Assembly (NCBI GenBank): GCA_023129715.1
Contig: JAGMBO010000054.1
Coordinates: 62,001-126,000, forward strand
Origin: Candidatus Eiseniibacteriota bacterium
GTDB lineage: Bacteria; Eisenbacteria; RBG-16-71-46; CAIMUX01; WJJG01
Length of the DNA: 64,000 nt
Reading direction: 5' to 3'
Part shown: positions 44,013-52,417 of the stretch, one piece after another
How the letters are laid out: each line of letters begins with the position of its first letter
How positions within the stretch are numbered: position 1 is the stretch's first letter
Notes under the pieces: generated by a model
What the model was told of the DNA's origin: nothing
Databases searched by the model: none
What the model saw: the letters and a program-made list of their open reading frames with translations, nothing else
Made by a program: the position numbers and the translations under genes

Positions 44013-46610
44013 CTAGTCGCACCCACCTGCGCCGGTCAACGCCACCCATCGGCGCGAGGCAGTCCCTCGCACGCGCCACCCCCCACCGCACTGCTCGAAA
44101 ACCAAGCTTCCGTCACGGTCGGTCCGGTAGACGTGAGCCCCACGGGCGCCAATCCGCGCCAACGTCGCCGGGGCGGGCATGCCGAACCGATTGCGCCTCC
44201 CCACGCTGATCGCCACCACTCGAGGCGCGACCCGGCGCAGTAGTGCCGCGGGCGTCGATCCGCCGCTCCCATGATGCGCGGCCGAGAGGACGGCCGCCGG
44301 GGCGGCCCCCTCCGCCGGGCCCCATTTTTCGAGTGTCTCACCGGGCAGGTCACCGGTCACCAGGATCTCCAGGCCACCGAGTTGCAGGCGCAGGGCGAGA
44401 CAGCCGGCGTTCTTGCCACTCCCCGGCACCCCTCCCGGAGGAGGATGAACAATCGCCGCGCTGCCCTCGCGGCTGCGCAACGTATCCCCCGCCTGCAGAC
44501 TCCGCACCCCCGCGCCCCGTCGGACCCGCGCGGCGATCCAGTCGCCGGTCGCCCTCCCGCACACCCATCCCACCGGATGGTGAATCGAATCGACCGGGAT
44601 GCCGAGCGCATCGAGTTCAACGAGTCCTCCGGCATGGTCACGGTCATCGTGCGTCAGCAGCAGGTGATCAATCCTCCGGCGCCCGGCGCCGCGCAGGACC
44701 GTCCCGATCGTCTTGCCTGCCCGCCCCGCCTCTCCCGGCGGCGGTCCCGCATCGATCAGCCACGTCTCGCGCCGCCAGCAGACCATCCACGATTCGCCCT
44801 GCCCCACGTCGAGCATCAGAACCCGCGGCGCGTGCCGCTGGGGACTCCCGATCAGGAGCAACAGGGCCCCCAGCGCGGGACCGGCAATCAGGCGCAGCCC
44901 GCCGGGAACTCGGGGCAACTGCCAGGCGAGCAGAACGAGCAGACTCGCTGCCAGCGCCACCCCGGTCCCCACCTCGGCGGCGCACCAACTCTGCTCACAG
45001 AGCCGGCCGCCCCACTCAGCCAGGCCGAGGAAAGCCGAGATCAGGTAGATGCCGGGCGCCGCCGCGACGTCGATCGGGAAACCGGGCACCCAGGCGAACA
45101 CGGCGCCTAGAAGCACGGCACCGACGAGGGCCCCGAAAGCCGGCAGCAACAATCCGTTGGTCACGAGGTAGAGGGGACTGCCGCCTCCCTGCTGGGCGAG
45201 GATCAACGGCCAGGCGGCCCCCTGGGCTGCCACGAGGACGAAGATCGCGCGCCCTCCCCGTCTCCGCCCCTGCCGCCGGCATCCCAGCGCGGCAACGATC
45301 GCCAACGAGACGAGGTAGGTGAACTGCATCCCCGTCCCCCGCCAAGCGCCCGGGGCGCACCACAGCGTTGCGGCCAAAACGATCAGCAGCAGCGTGTGGG
45401 CCTGCGGCCGGCGCCCTGCCGCGCGCAGCAGAGACCAGAGCAGCACGGCCGAGACGGCCCGCGTCACCGACGGGCTCCAGCCGACCAGGCTCGCATACGC
45501 ACACAACCAGGCGGACAGCAGGACTCCGCGCGTGCGACGGCCGACCGGCAGCAGTTGCAGCAGCAACGCCGCGGCGCCGCCGATCAGCCCCACGTGAAGG
45601 CCGCTGACCGCGAAGAGGTGCCCGAGGCCGGCCCGCGCGAGCGTCTCCGCGTGATTCTCGTGGTCCGCGTGCTTCTCGTATCCCGCGCGCGACTCGTGCG
45701 ACGCCTGCCCCTTCTGTTCCTCCTGTGTCTTCTGCGCCCCCTGTTCCCGCCCATCCCAGCGCAGAAGCACCCGGGCGGCGAAGCTGCCCGCCTCCCGGCC
45801 GAACTGGCCCAGGAGTGCCGCGGCGAGCCCCGCACGCAGGCGTCGTCGCCCCGCCGAGAGCCGGCTGCCAAGACCCGTCTCAACTCCCGTGCCCGCGGCA
45901 CGGTCGGCTCCCGCGCCCGAGCGCCGCGCACCGAGTGGCCGTAGCCAACCCGCCATCCCCTGCGAGCGCAGGTAGGCTTCTGGATCCCAGGCTCCCGGAA
46001 AGCGAGGCCCGCGGGGAGCCTCGATGACCGCGTATCCACTCCAGAGGCGCCCTCGATGCAGTCTCTTTGCCTTCACTGTCACTCCGGGCACCGTCAGGTC
46101 GCCCGGCAAGTCGCCCATCAGGCGCAGAGACAGCCGCAGCGGGTGCATCTTCGCCGCACCGACTGGACGAACCCGCAGAATGTGTGCGGTTGCCCCCCGT
46201 TCGGTTCCGTCCGCGGCGAACTCGACATAGGCAAGCCCCTCGGCCTCCCGCGCGGCGCCGGCCGCCCGCAGCCACTCGGCTCCCCATGCGCTGCCTCGCA
46301 CCAGGCCAAGAAGGAGGAGCAGCCCTAGGAGCAGCACCGGGTCTGCCGCGCACCGCCGGACGACCAACAGGCGGCAGCGGCGCCCCCGCCCCTCCCCAGC
46401 CCCCTTGAACGCCGAGCCTGAGGACGATCCCCCCGGCCCAAGCAGACCGAGGAGACCGATGACCCCGGCCGCCACGGGTGCCGCCATCGGCCACCGGGAG
46501 CCAAGAGGCAGGCTGAGATGCTCGCCCACGCAGATCCCGAGTGCCAGAGCGGCCGCGGCCCAGTCGGCCGTGGCACCGGGCAACCGGCGAGAAGGCGCGG
46601 ATACGACCAT
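44013..46610 (-). CDS. comEC: ComEC/Rec2 DNA-uptake channel with metallo-beta-lactamase domain
   Basis: 865 residues. The N-terminus has several membrane helices and a ComEC OB-like region (about 120-230). The competence domain follows: LGHLFAVSGLHVGLIGG near 330, then many helices. The C-terminal beta-lactamase-like domain holds LLLTHDDRDHAGGLVEL and AAHHGSGGSTP. It moves single-stranded DNA across the inner membrane during transformation. Just before HLFAVSGLHVG there is a charged, His-rich stretch of about 38 residues (KTQEEQKGQASHESRAGYEK and on) not expected in the family. The start codon abuts a stable hairpin. Confidence 0.92.
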   Translation of the reverse strand: MVVSAPSRRLPGATADWAAAALALGICVGEHLSLPLGSRWPMAAPVAAGVIGLLGLLGPGGSSSGSAFKGAGEGRGRRCRLLVVRRCAADPVLLLGLLLLLGLVRGSAWGAEWLRAAGAAREAEGLAYVEFAADGTERGATAHILRVRPVGAAKMHPLRLSLRLMGDLPGDLTVPGVTVKAKRLHRGRLWSGYAVIEAPRGPRFPGAWDPEAYLRSQGMAGWLRPLGARRSGAGADRAAGTGVETGLGSRLSAGRRRLRAGLAAALLGQFGREAGSFAARVLLRWDGREQGAQKTQEEQKGQASHESRAGYEKHADHENHAETLARAGLGHLFAVSGLHVGLIGGAAALLLQLLPVGRRTRGVLLSAWLCAYASLVGWSPSVTRAVSAVLLWSLLRAAGRRPQAHTLLLIVLAATLWCAPGAWRGTGMQFTYLVSLAIVAALGCRRQGRRRGGRAIFVLVAAQGAAWPLILAQQGGGSPLYLVTNGLLLPAFGALVGAVLLGAVFAWVPGFPIDVAAAPGIYLISAFLGLAEWGGRLCEQSWCAAEVGTGVALAASLLVLLAWQLPRVPGGLRLIAGPALGALLLLIGSPQRHAPRVLMLDVGQGESWMVCWRRETWLIDAGPPPGEAGRAGKTIGTVLRGAGRRRIDHLLLTHDDRDHAGGLVELDALGIPVDSIHHPVGWVCGRATGDWIAARVRRGAGVRSLQAGDTLRSREGSAAIVHPPPGGVPGSGKNAGCLALRLQLGGLEILVTGDLPGETLEKWGPAEGAAPAAVLSAAHHGSGGSTPAALLRRVAPRVVAISVGRRNRFGMPAPATLARIGARGAHVYRTDRDGSLVFEQCGGGWRVRGTASRRWVALTGAGGCD

Positions 46611-46635
46611 GCCCGCCCAATAGCCAGGGGCGGGC
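46611..46635 (-). other. GC-rich hairpin abutting the comEC start codon
   Basis: GCCCGCCC (46611-46618) pairs with GGGCGGGC (46628-46635) over a 9-base loop. On the minus strand its 3' arm ends directly at the comEC ATG and covers any ribosome site. It could end the metalloprotease transcript or restrain comEC translation. No T-run follows. Confidence 0.55.
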
Positions 46636-46667
46636 CGTGGAGTGAAGACAGGCCTTGGAAGAAGGTC

Positions 46668-48401
46668 TTACTGCAGGCGAACGAGACGGAGGCGTTCCCG
46701 GCCCAGGGGCGTGCGAATCTCGCAGAAGTAGACTCCGGCCCCCGGCCCCCGAGGCGCCAGCGCCGGGCCCTGCCACCGGATCCCGTGGGTCCCGGCAGAG
46801 CGCGTGCCGTCGATCAGCGTGTCGATGACCCGTCCCTGGGCATCGAAGATGCGCAGGGCCACCGGCGTCTGTTCGGGCAGCGAGAAACTGATCGTCGTGT
46901 AGGGATCGAAAGGATTCGGGGCGCTCGCCAAGCGCACGCCGAGACCACCGACGATCTCCTCTTCGACGCCCGCGACCGCGTAGCACGTCGTCGCGTCGAG
47001 CGCGAAGTCGCAGCATTCAGTGGCCGCACTCCCGTTGGCGACGACCAGACAGGCGCGCTCGTATTGGTCCCATTCGCTGAGCACGAACACGCCCCGCCCA
47101 CCGGCGAGCACGATCGGCTCGATCACCGGCGCTTCCCCATCCCAGCGCCAGGCGATCAACACAGCACCGCCGACCGTGGCGCAGGCCTCGAGATGGACCG
47201 TCAGCCGATTGTCGGCCGACTCGCCTGCGGGGCGCAATTCGACGTAGTTGGCACCCAGGCGTTCGGCTTGCTGCCACGGCGCCGGGTGCCAGCGCTCGAC
47301 CGGGTAGCTGCTCACCAGCCCCTGGCGGCTTACCGCCGCCGGGATCCGGCCCGCCTGCTCGTAGTGGGCGTGGTCGTCGTCGGGTCCCAGGAAAGCATTC
47401 CACACCGCCCAATCGAGGAAGGTCTCATCGAGCCCAGTGCCCCGGGCGCGGAGTTGCTCATCGATGGCTGCCAGCATGGTGCGCCCGCCCACCCCCCAGG
47501 TTTCCCAGATTGCGCGCAGCAGATCCTCACCCCACCGCTGGCGGAGAAACTCGGGCCACAGCCAGGCGCCATACTCGAACGAGCCGTCACTCAGGTCGAG
47601 GCGGCGATAGGGCCGGTCGGCGAACTGGACCACGTAACGCAAGCGATCGGCGATCGCGGGATAGACTCGCCCCTCCATCATCGTGGCCATCTGTTCCATG
47701 AACCAGTTCGCCTCCGGGTCGTACCCGTAGCCGAACTCGATCAAGTGGAAGTACTCGTGGGCGAGACTGACCTGCAAGGCCTCAAAGAGTGTGAGCGTCT
47801 CGCAGCCCGCATAGTCGTTCTCGAGAACGATGAAACCGGTCTTCCCGCGACGTCCCGGCAAGTCCTCATGCAGCGCATACCCGTAGACGCCCCAACCCAG
47901 GTCGCGCACATAGACATCGATTCGGCCGTCGCCCCCCGCCGCGCCGTCGGACGCAGGCTGCGGCCAGCCGCCCGTCTCATGGTAGGCGCTCCAGACCGTC
48001 TCGCAGGCGCCCGCGATGGCCCGCAGGTACTCCTCGTTCGGCCAGCCCGCCGGACGATCCTCGCCAACGGTCGCATAATGGATGCGGAAGTGGGGCGTGT
48101 CGAACTGCTCGGTCAGCAGCGTCGGGCGCTCGAGGTAGTCGGCCAATCCAGCCAGCGCCTCGGGCACCAGCCCGGGGGCATGCACCTTGATCTCGTTGAG
48201 CAGGGGGGTCGCGCTCTGGAGTGTGCGATGTGCGCCGGCGTCGCTTCCCGCCGGCGGGGCGGGGGCATCGAAGAGCTGGCCGGCGCGAATCAACAGATCC
48301 TGCGAAGCGCGGTCATCACTGGCCGATACCACTCCCACGCCACTCAGGACAGCGGCCAAGAGCCCGAGAAGCAGGCAGGCTGGAACGACCGGCAACCGCA
48401 T
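46668..48401 (-). CDS. Secreted zinc metalloprotease with C-terminal FlgD/Por-like sorting domain
   Basis: 577 residues from the ATG at 48401 with GGGGGAG upstream. Signal peptide 1-27 (VPACLLLGLLAAVLSGVGVVSA). HEYFH at 215-219 is the zinc HExxH motif, and WFMEQMATMMEG near 233-244 offers a third ligand E236, as in the MXAN_6640-type putative metalloprotease family. Residues about 500-577 (APNPFDPYTTISFSLPEQ, FDAQGR, GVYFCEIRT) match the FlgD-Ig or type IX-like C-terminal domain, which marks proteins for export to the cell surface in the FCB group. It is probably exported and anchored or released. Its own promoter lies over the TPR gene end. Confidence 0.8.
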   Translation of the reverse strand: MRLPVVPACLLLGLLAAVLSGVGVVSASDDRASQDLLIRAGQLFDAPAPPAGSDAGAHRTLQSATPLLNEIKVHAPGLVPEALAGLADYLERPTLLTEQFDTPHFRIHYATVGEDRPAGWPNEEYLRAIAGACETVWSAYHETGGWPQPASDGAAGGDGRIDVYVRDLGWGVYGYALHEDLPGRRGKTGFIVLENDYAGCETLTLFEALQVSLAHEYFHLIEFGYGYDPEANWFMEQMATMMEGRVYPAIADRLRYVVQFADRPYRRLDLSDGSFEYGAWLWPEFLRQRWGEDLLRAIWETWGVGGRTMLAAIDEQLRARGTGLDETFLDWAVWNAFLGPDDDHAHYEQAGRIPAAVSRQGLVSSYPVERWHPAPWQQAERLGANYVELRPAGESADNRLTVHLEACATVGGAVLIAWRWDGEAPVIEPIVLAGGRGVFVLSEWDQYERACLVVANGSAATECCDFALDATTCYAVAGVEEEIVGGLGVRLASAPNPFDPYTTISFSLPEQTPVALRIFDAQGRVIDTLIDGTRSAGTHGIRWQGPALAPRGPGAGVYFCEIRTPLGRERLRLVRLQ

Positions 48402-48455
48402 TGACGCTCCCCCGCAACTGGTGCTCCCAGTCGCGGCTACTCGATTCCACCAAGA

Positions 48456-48484
48456 AGGATAGGTGGTTCGGGGAGCGCTGTCAA
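48456..48484 (-). promoter_or_regulatory. Promoter for metalloprotease: TTGACA-N17-TATCCT
   Basis: A perfect TTGACA (48484-48479), 17-bp spacer and TATCCT (48461-48456) on the minus strand, overlapping the stop of the TPR gene and about 55 bases before the protease ATG. Confidence 0.65.
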
Positions 48485-49929
48485 TGAATCGGCGCCGCCG
48501 GGGGCATCTCCCCCACGGCGCAGCCGACCGGCGGCAGGCCGCCGGTGGAGAGGGGCCGCCATTGATCGGCCCGGGCGAGGTACTTACGCCAGGCGGCCTG
48601 GGCCTTCCTCTTCTGCCCCTTGCGCCGGTAGACCTGCCCGAGGAAGTAGTGGACGGGCGCGTAGTCACCCCCGGCGCCGGCCGCCTGCTCGAGCAACTCG
48701 AGCGCCTGGTCGACCGCATCGAGCTCCAGGGCGGTCCGTCCGAGCTGCACCAACAGGTCCGCCGAAGCGAATCCCTGCCGCATGATCCGACGACCTTCGC
48801 GCAACGCCTCAGCGGCTTGCCCGGTGCGGCAGAGCAACGAGACGAGGGAACGACGCGCTGGCAGATAGGCGGGATTGAGGCTCAGCGCGTGCCGCAGCTG
48901 GCCTTGCGCCTCGTTGAAACGTCCACCGGCCATGTAGAGCAACCCGAGGTTGTACCGAACATCGGCGTAGGAAGGCGCGAGCTTCGCCGCCACCTCGAAC
49001 TGCAGGCAAGCCTCATCGGCGCAACCCTGCGCCGCGTATTCGTACCCGAGCGCGATGCGCGACTCGACACACGTCGGATCGGCATCGATCGCCTCGGTCA
49101 GGAACTCGATCGCCTCCTCCTCCTCACCGAAGGCAATCGCGACCTCCGCCCGGTGGCGCGCATGCTGCGCGCGGTCGGGGAAGACCAGGAATGCCCGGGC
49201 GTAGCTGGCGAGGGCTTCCGCGCGCAACCCATTGCGCGCATAGATCCGGCCCAGATAGGCATACAGGTCGACCGCCAGCGGCGTCCAGAGCAGTCCTTTC
49301 AGTTCGTTCGCCAGCACCTGGGGCGCGGCATCGGTCCAACCGAAATCGGCACAGATCTCGCGGCTCGTCCCGCTGAGCTGCCCCGCCGTCGCCAGGTGCT
49401 CGCCGATCCGTGCATCCTCTCCGCGAAGCGCGGCGAAGGCCGCGGCATAGTGGTGGTAGGCAACGCTGCCCGCCTCGGGCGTCCCGCGGAAGGCCTCGAG
49501 CGGATCCTCGCCGCGGTGCAAGCGCCGGTATGCGTCATCGGCGCACGCCCAGAACGCCTCCTCCCGGGGCGCCTCCGAGTCCGCAACTACTGCGGCTTTC
49601 TCATCCGGCAGCGTCCCCTGCAGCAGATGCGCCATGCGCAATCCGTAGGAGGCGGCGCGGTATCCGGGATGGATCCCCAGCGCCTCCTCGAATTCCTGCT
49701 GCGCCGAGGCATACTGGCCGCGCGATAGGTGCAGCAGGCCCAGGCGGTGCCGGGCATCCGCATGGGTCGGCTGCGCGGCCGCCAGCTGCTCCAACACCCG
49801 TTCCGCCTCCTGCGGCCCGTTCAAGACCAGCTCGTCCGGCCCCCGGGGCGCACTCCGCGACCCCTGCGCTTCCCCCGCGCGCGCGCCTCTCCGGAGGGTC
49901 TCCGATCCTCTGTGTTCTGTTGCACTCAT
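48481..49929 (-). CDS. TPR-repeat protein
   Basis: 482 residues with no signal peptide or membrane helix. TPR-like helical pairs recur from residue 55 to 460, for example ARHRLGLLHLSRGQYASAQQ, VDLYAYLGRIYARNGLRAEA, RYNLGLLYMAGGRFNEAQGQ and PVHYFLGQVYRRKGQKRKAQ, about nine units. Such proteins are scaffolds; the partner is unknown. The ATG follows the stop of the BON gene by one base, with GGAGG within the BON 3' end, so the two are translationally coupled. The N-terminal 40 residues are disordered and charged. Confidence 0.8.
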   Translation of the reverse strand: MSATEHRGSETLRRGARAGEAQGSRSAPRGPDELVLNGPQEAERVLEQLAAAQPTHADARHRLGLLHLSRGQYASAQQEFEEALGIHPGYRAASYGLRMAHLLQGTLPDEKAAVVADSEAPREEAFWACADDAYRRLHRGEDPLEAFRGTPEAGSVAYHHYAAAFAALRGEDARIGEHLATAGQLSGTSREICADFGWTDAAPQVLANELKGLLWTPLAVDLYAYLGRIYARNGLRAEALASYARAFLVFPDRAQHARHRAEVAIAFGEEEEAIEFLTEAIDADPTCVESRIALGYEYAAQGCADEACLQFEVAAKLAPSYADVRYNLGLLYMAGGRFNEAQGQLRHALSLNPAYLPARRSLVSLLCRTGQAAEALREGRRIMRQGFASADLLVQLGRTALELDAVDQALELLEQAAGAGGDYAPVHYFLGQVYRRKGQKRKAQAAWRKYLARADQWRPLSTGGLPPVGCAVGEMPPAAPIH

Positions 49930-49930
49930 C

Positions 49931-50191
49931 CTACGCCTCCGAGTACTCGAGATTCAGAACTACATCCTGCACGCCGGGGATGGCCGCCACATCGGCGCGC
50001 AACCGATAGAGGAACCGCGTGCACCGCGTCGCATCCTTGAGATCGACCCCCCCGCCCGGCTCGACCGCCAGCGCTCCCGAGAGCACGACGACTCCGTCCG
50101 CCGTCGTCACCGCCAGCCGCTCGGAACGGATCCAGTGACGCTGCAGCAACTGATGAACGCGCGCATGAATCGCGTAGTCTTCATTCGGCAC
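49931..50191 (-). CDS. Small BON-domain-like protein
   Basis: 86 residues from a GTG at 50191, preceded by AGGAGGTCGTCC, a textbook ribosome site; the longer frame has no such site. The single domain reads IHARVHQLLQRHWIRSERLAVTTADGVVVLSGALAVE and ends VAAIPGVQDVVLNLE, the alpha-beta pattern of BON (transport-associated, OsmY-like) domains. No signal peptide is seen, so it may be cytoplasmic. It is directly coupled to the TPR gene. Its role is unknown. Confidence 0.7.
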   Translation of the reverse strand: MPNEDYAIHARVHQLLQRHWIRSERLAVTTADGVVVLSGALAVEPGGGVDLKDATRCTRFLYRLRADVAAIPGVQDVVLNLEYSEA

Positions 50192-50505
50192 GGACGACCT
50201 CCTACGGATCGCAAGCCTCTCCCCGGCACGCCGCTGCAAGCCATGTGCCAGGCATCTCCCACTTTCTCTCCCTCCATCCATCGGCAGGAGGAGGTGACTC
50301 CCTAAGCCCCCAACTCACTCAGCGACAACGAGCAACGGCATCCCCCCCCCCCCGCTCCCACCGCAAGCCGCGCGGGGCACCGGGAGTCCCGGCCTTCCGA
50401 TGGCGCCCCGAGGCGACCGGAAACCATTCGCCGGGTCAAGATCTCGCCGCCTCGTCGGCCGCGCCGACAGACCCGGAGATCTGCGAAACCTTTGTGCAAA
50501 GTAAG
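50192..50505 (-). other. Intergenic region with a 12-C tract, upstream of the BON gene
   Basis: 314 bases without a credible gene. It holds an uninterrupted run of 12 C (50342-50353), and on the minus strand TTGTCG-N17-TTAGGG, a weak promoter candidate for bon-tpr about 100 bases before the GTG. A CTTTG/CAAAG mini-repeat lies near the porV-like stop. Nothing else stands out. Confidence 0.5.
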
Positions 50506-51582
50506 TTAGAAGGAATAGGAGGCGGAAAGGCGGTGGCTGTTCCCGAGCGCCTCGTGGGGAACGAAGGCGTAGTCAATCCCGAATCCCCGCAGGAGGAACC
50601 CGGCCCCGGCGGTTGCCCCGCTCTCCTGGTAGCCTGCCCGCGCGGCAAAGAGACCCCGATACCACGCCTCGATCCCGGTGCGCAGATCACCCCAGAAGAA
50701 GTTCTCCGCCGGCAGGTCGGCAGCCAGGCTGGGCGTCCCGAAGGCCAGGCTGCTTGCCGTCTCGCGGCCGTCGAAGGTCAGCGCCAGATCGACCGCCAGG
50801 GAAACCTCCGTGCGCATCCCCGGGAACAACTGCGTGTAGCTTCCTCCGAGGAAGAGCGACGGGGTGACCGTCTCACGGGTTCCGGTGTCCCAGTAGAGCT
50901 GTGTGGCGGTCGCATCACTGAGCCGCGCGCCGAGACGCAGCGCCGGCCGCGGTCTCCACATCACCCCCAGATCGACACCGACGCCGAAACTGGAATGACC
51001 GGGCAGGTCCTGACGGATCAGCTTCAACGAGATCCCATAGGAGAACTCCGGCCGCACGGCCCGCGCGAAGGAAAAGAGAAAGGCATACTCAGTGTCGCTG
51101 TCGTAGCAGAAAAGCTCCGGCCGAATCGGCTCCCCCCAGTCGTACTGGTGGTTGCCGTTCTCGTCGATGTAGGCATCCTTGGTAATGCGGATGTCGGAGA
51201 CGGCAAAGCGCACCAGCCCGATGCCGAGCGCTCCCGTCTCGTTGAGCGAGAGCACATAGCCGGCGAAATCGTAGTCGGCCAGCTCCGCGAACTGCTCGGC
51301 ATGCATCAGCATGATCTCGGCATGAGGAACGTGGACCATGCCGGCCGGATTCCAGTAGATCGCGCTGGCATCGTCGACGTGGCTGGTCACCGCCGCTCCC
51401 ATGCCGAGCGCGCGCGCACCGGCGCCGATGCGCAGGAACTCGGCAGCATACTTGGTCGCCTGCGCCGAACCCAAGCCACCGACCAGGAACAAGCCGGCCA
51501 GGAGCAGCCCCACGCTTCGCCCCGGCGCCGCTCCACGCGGCGCCCCCGGGCTGCAGGGCCGGATGGGATTCGATCGAGCCAT
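50506..51582 (-). CDS. PorV/PorQ-like outer-membrane beta-barrel (UPF0164)
   Basis: 358 residues from the ATG at 51582 with GAGGGAG upstream. A signal peptide (VGLLLAGLFLVGGLGSAQA) is followed by KYAAEFLRIGAGARALGMGAAVTSHVDDASAIYWNPAGM in overlapping blocks, the hallmark of the PorV/UPF0164 family of FadL-like barrels. The chain ends SASYSF with a terminal aromatic residue, as outer-membrane proteins do. In Bacteroidetes PorV carries type IX cargo on the surface; other members have unknown jobs. The nearby protease with a C-terminal sorting-type domain fits, but other type IX genes are not in the window. A clear promoter lies upstream. Confidence 0.82.
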   Translation of the reverse strand: MARSNPIRPCSPGAPRGAAPGRSVGLLLAGLFLVGGLGSAQATKYAAEFLRIGAGARALGMGAAVTSHVDDASAIYWNPAGMVHVPHAEIMLMHAEQFAELADYDFAGYVLSLNETGALGIGLVRFAVSDIRITKDAYIDENGNHQYDWGEPIRPELFCYDSDTEYAFLFSFARAVRPEFSYGISLKLIRQDLPGHSSFGVGVDLGVMWRPRPALRLGARLSDATATQLYWDTGTRETVTPSLFLGGSYTQLFPGMRTEVSLAVDLALTFDGRETASSLAFGTPSLAADLPAENFFWGDLRTGIEAWYRGLFAARAGYQESGATAGAGFLLRGFGIDYAFVPHEALGNSHRLSASYSF

Positions 51583-51910
51583 CAAAACGCGCTCCCTCTC
51601 GCGCATCGGCGCGGGAATCGAACCACAACCCTAGCAACCGGCCTGCGCAGGGTCAACGATCCCCGTACGTCTTCTTGCCTACCCGCAGGAGGCTCCGGCG
51701 TTCCCCCACCGCCCGCGGCGGCCAACCCCAGCGGCCACCCGCAGCGGACGACCGGCGCGCGAGGAGCACCCGGTGGGGGCGACGGGCACAGATCGTGGGG
51801 ACCGGGAGCAGAGGGGACTCTTCGCTCGGAAGATCGAAGCATGGCCGAATGCCGCGGGCGCCCAGCGGAGCTCAACGGGGGGGGGAATTGCCGCGCGCGG
51901 CGGGCACGAC
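51583..51910 (-). other. Intergenic region between PilZ gene and porV-like gene
   Basis: 328 bases. The right-hand part of the porV-like leader and its promoter (51628-51656) occupy one end. The rest (51660-51910) is GC-rich with no convincing gene, terminator or repeat; frames through it show only shadow-like Arg/Gly/Pro composition. Confidence 0.5.
51628..51656 (-). promoter_or_regulatory. Promoter for porV-like gene: TTGACC-N17-TAGGGT with TGC extension
   Basis: Minus-strand TTGACC (51656-51651), 17-bp spacer ending TTGC, TAGGGT (51633-51628), about 45 bases before the ATG at 51582. Confidence 0.65.
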
Positions 51911-52345
51911 CTAGGCGGCTGCCTCGCCCGATCCCGGTTGCCCGGCCGCGCCCTGCTCGTAGTCGCCGTGGACCTCCCGGTACCAACCGACGAACTCCGT
52001 AAGGTAGCGCCGGTCTTCGGCCGCCAACCGGGTAAAACAGGCAGCCAGCCGGAAGTGGTGGTGCATCTCCGGAACCGGCTCGCAGCGGATCACGACCGCC
52101 TCACACTCGACGGTGCGCGGCTCCTCGTAGTCGCGGCCGAAGGCCGGGAAAACGAAGCACAGACCAAGGCGCGTCAGCGGCTCGAAGGACCGAGTCACCG
52201 AGCAGTAGAAGCCCCCGGCACTCAGGTTGAGCGTCTCCAACTCGGCCGCCTCGCGGGCCTCGTTCGTCTCTCCCTCGAGGCTGAGCCGCAGGCGGACGCT
52301 CGCCCGCGGGTAACGCCGCCGTTCCGTCAGCCCGTCCCAGCTCAT
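51911..52345 (-). CDS. PilZ-domain (cyclic-di-GMP-binding) protein
   Basis: 144 residues from the ATG at 52345 with GAGGGGGA upstream. ERRRYPRASVRLRLSLEG gives the RxxxR ligand motif, and LETLNLSAGGFYCSV gives the (D/N)xSxxG motif, 30 residues later. Together they define a c-di-GMP-binding PilZ fold. The single-domain layout suggests an adaptor acting on an unknown partner. A basis for c-di-GMP control of neighbouring surface proteins is possible but not shown. Confidence 0.82.
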   Translation of the reverse strand: MSWDGLTERRRYPRASVRLRLSLEGETNEAREAAELETLNLSAGGFYCSVTRSFEPLTRLGLCFVFPAFGRDYEEPRTVECEAVVIRCEPVPEMHHHFRLAACFTRLAAEDRRYLTEFVGWYREVHGDYEQGAAGQPGSGEAAA

Positions 52346-52417
52346 CGCTTCCCCCTCGTGGCCGCGTTCCGCAGAAGATCCCTCTACGAGAAGCATCGGC
52401 AGGCACCGCCACGCTCC

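Noticed and set aside
51595-51640. Minus-strand GGTTCGATTCCCGC resembling a tRNA T-arm
   Set aside because: The flanking bases do not form a 5-bp T-stem, no acceptor or anticodon arm fits, and the place is explained by the porV-like leader.
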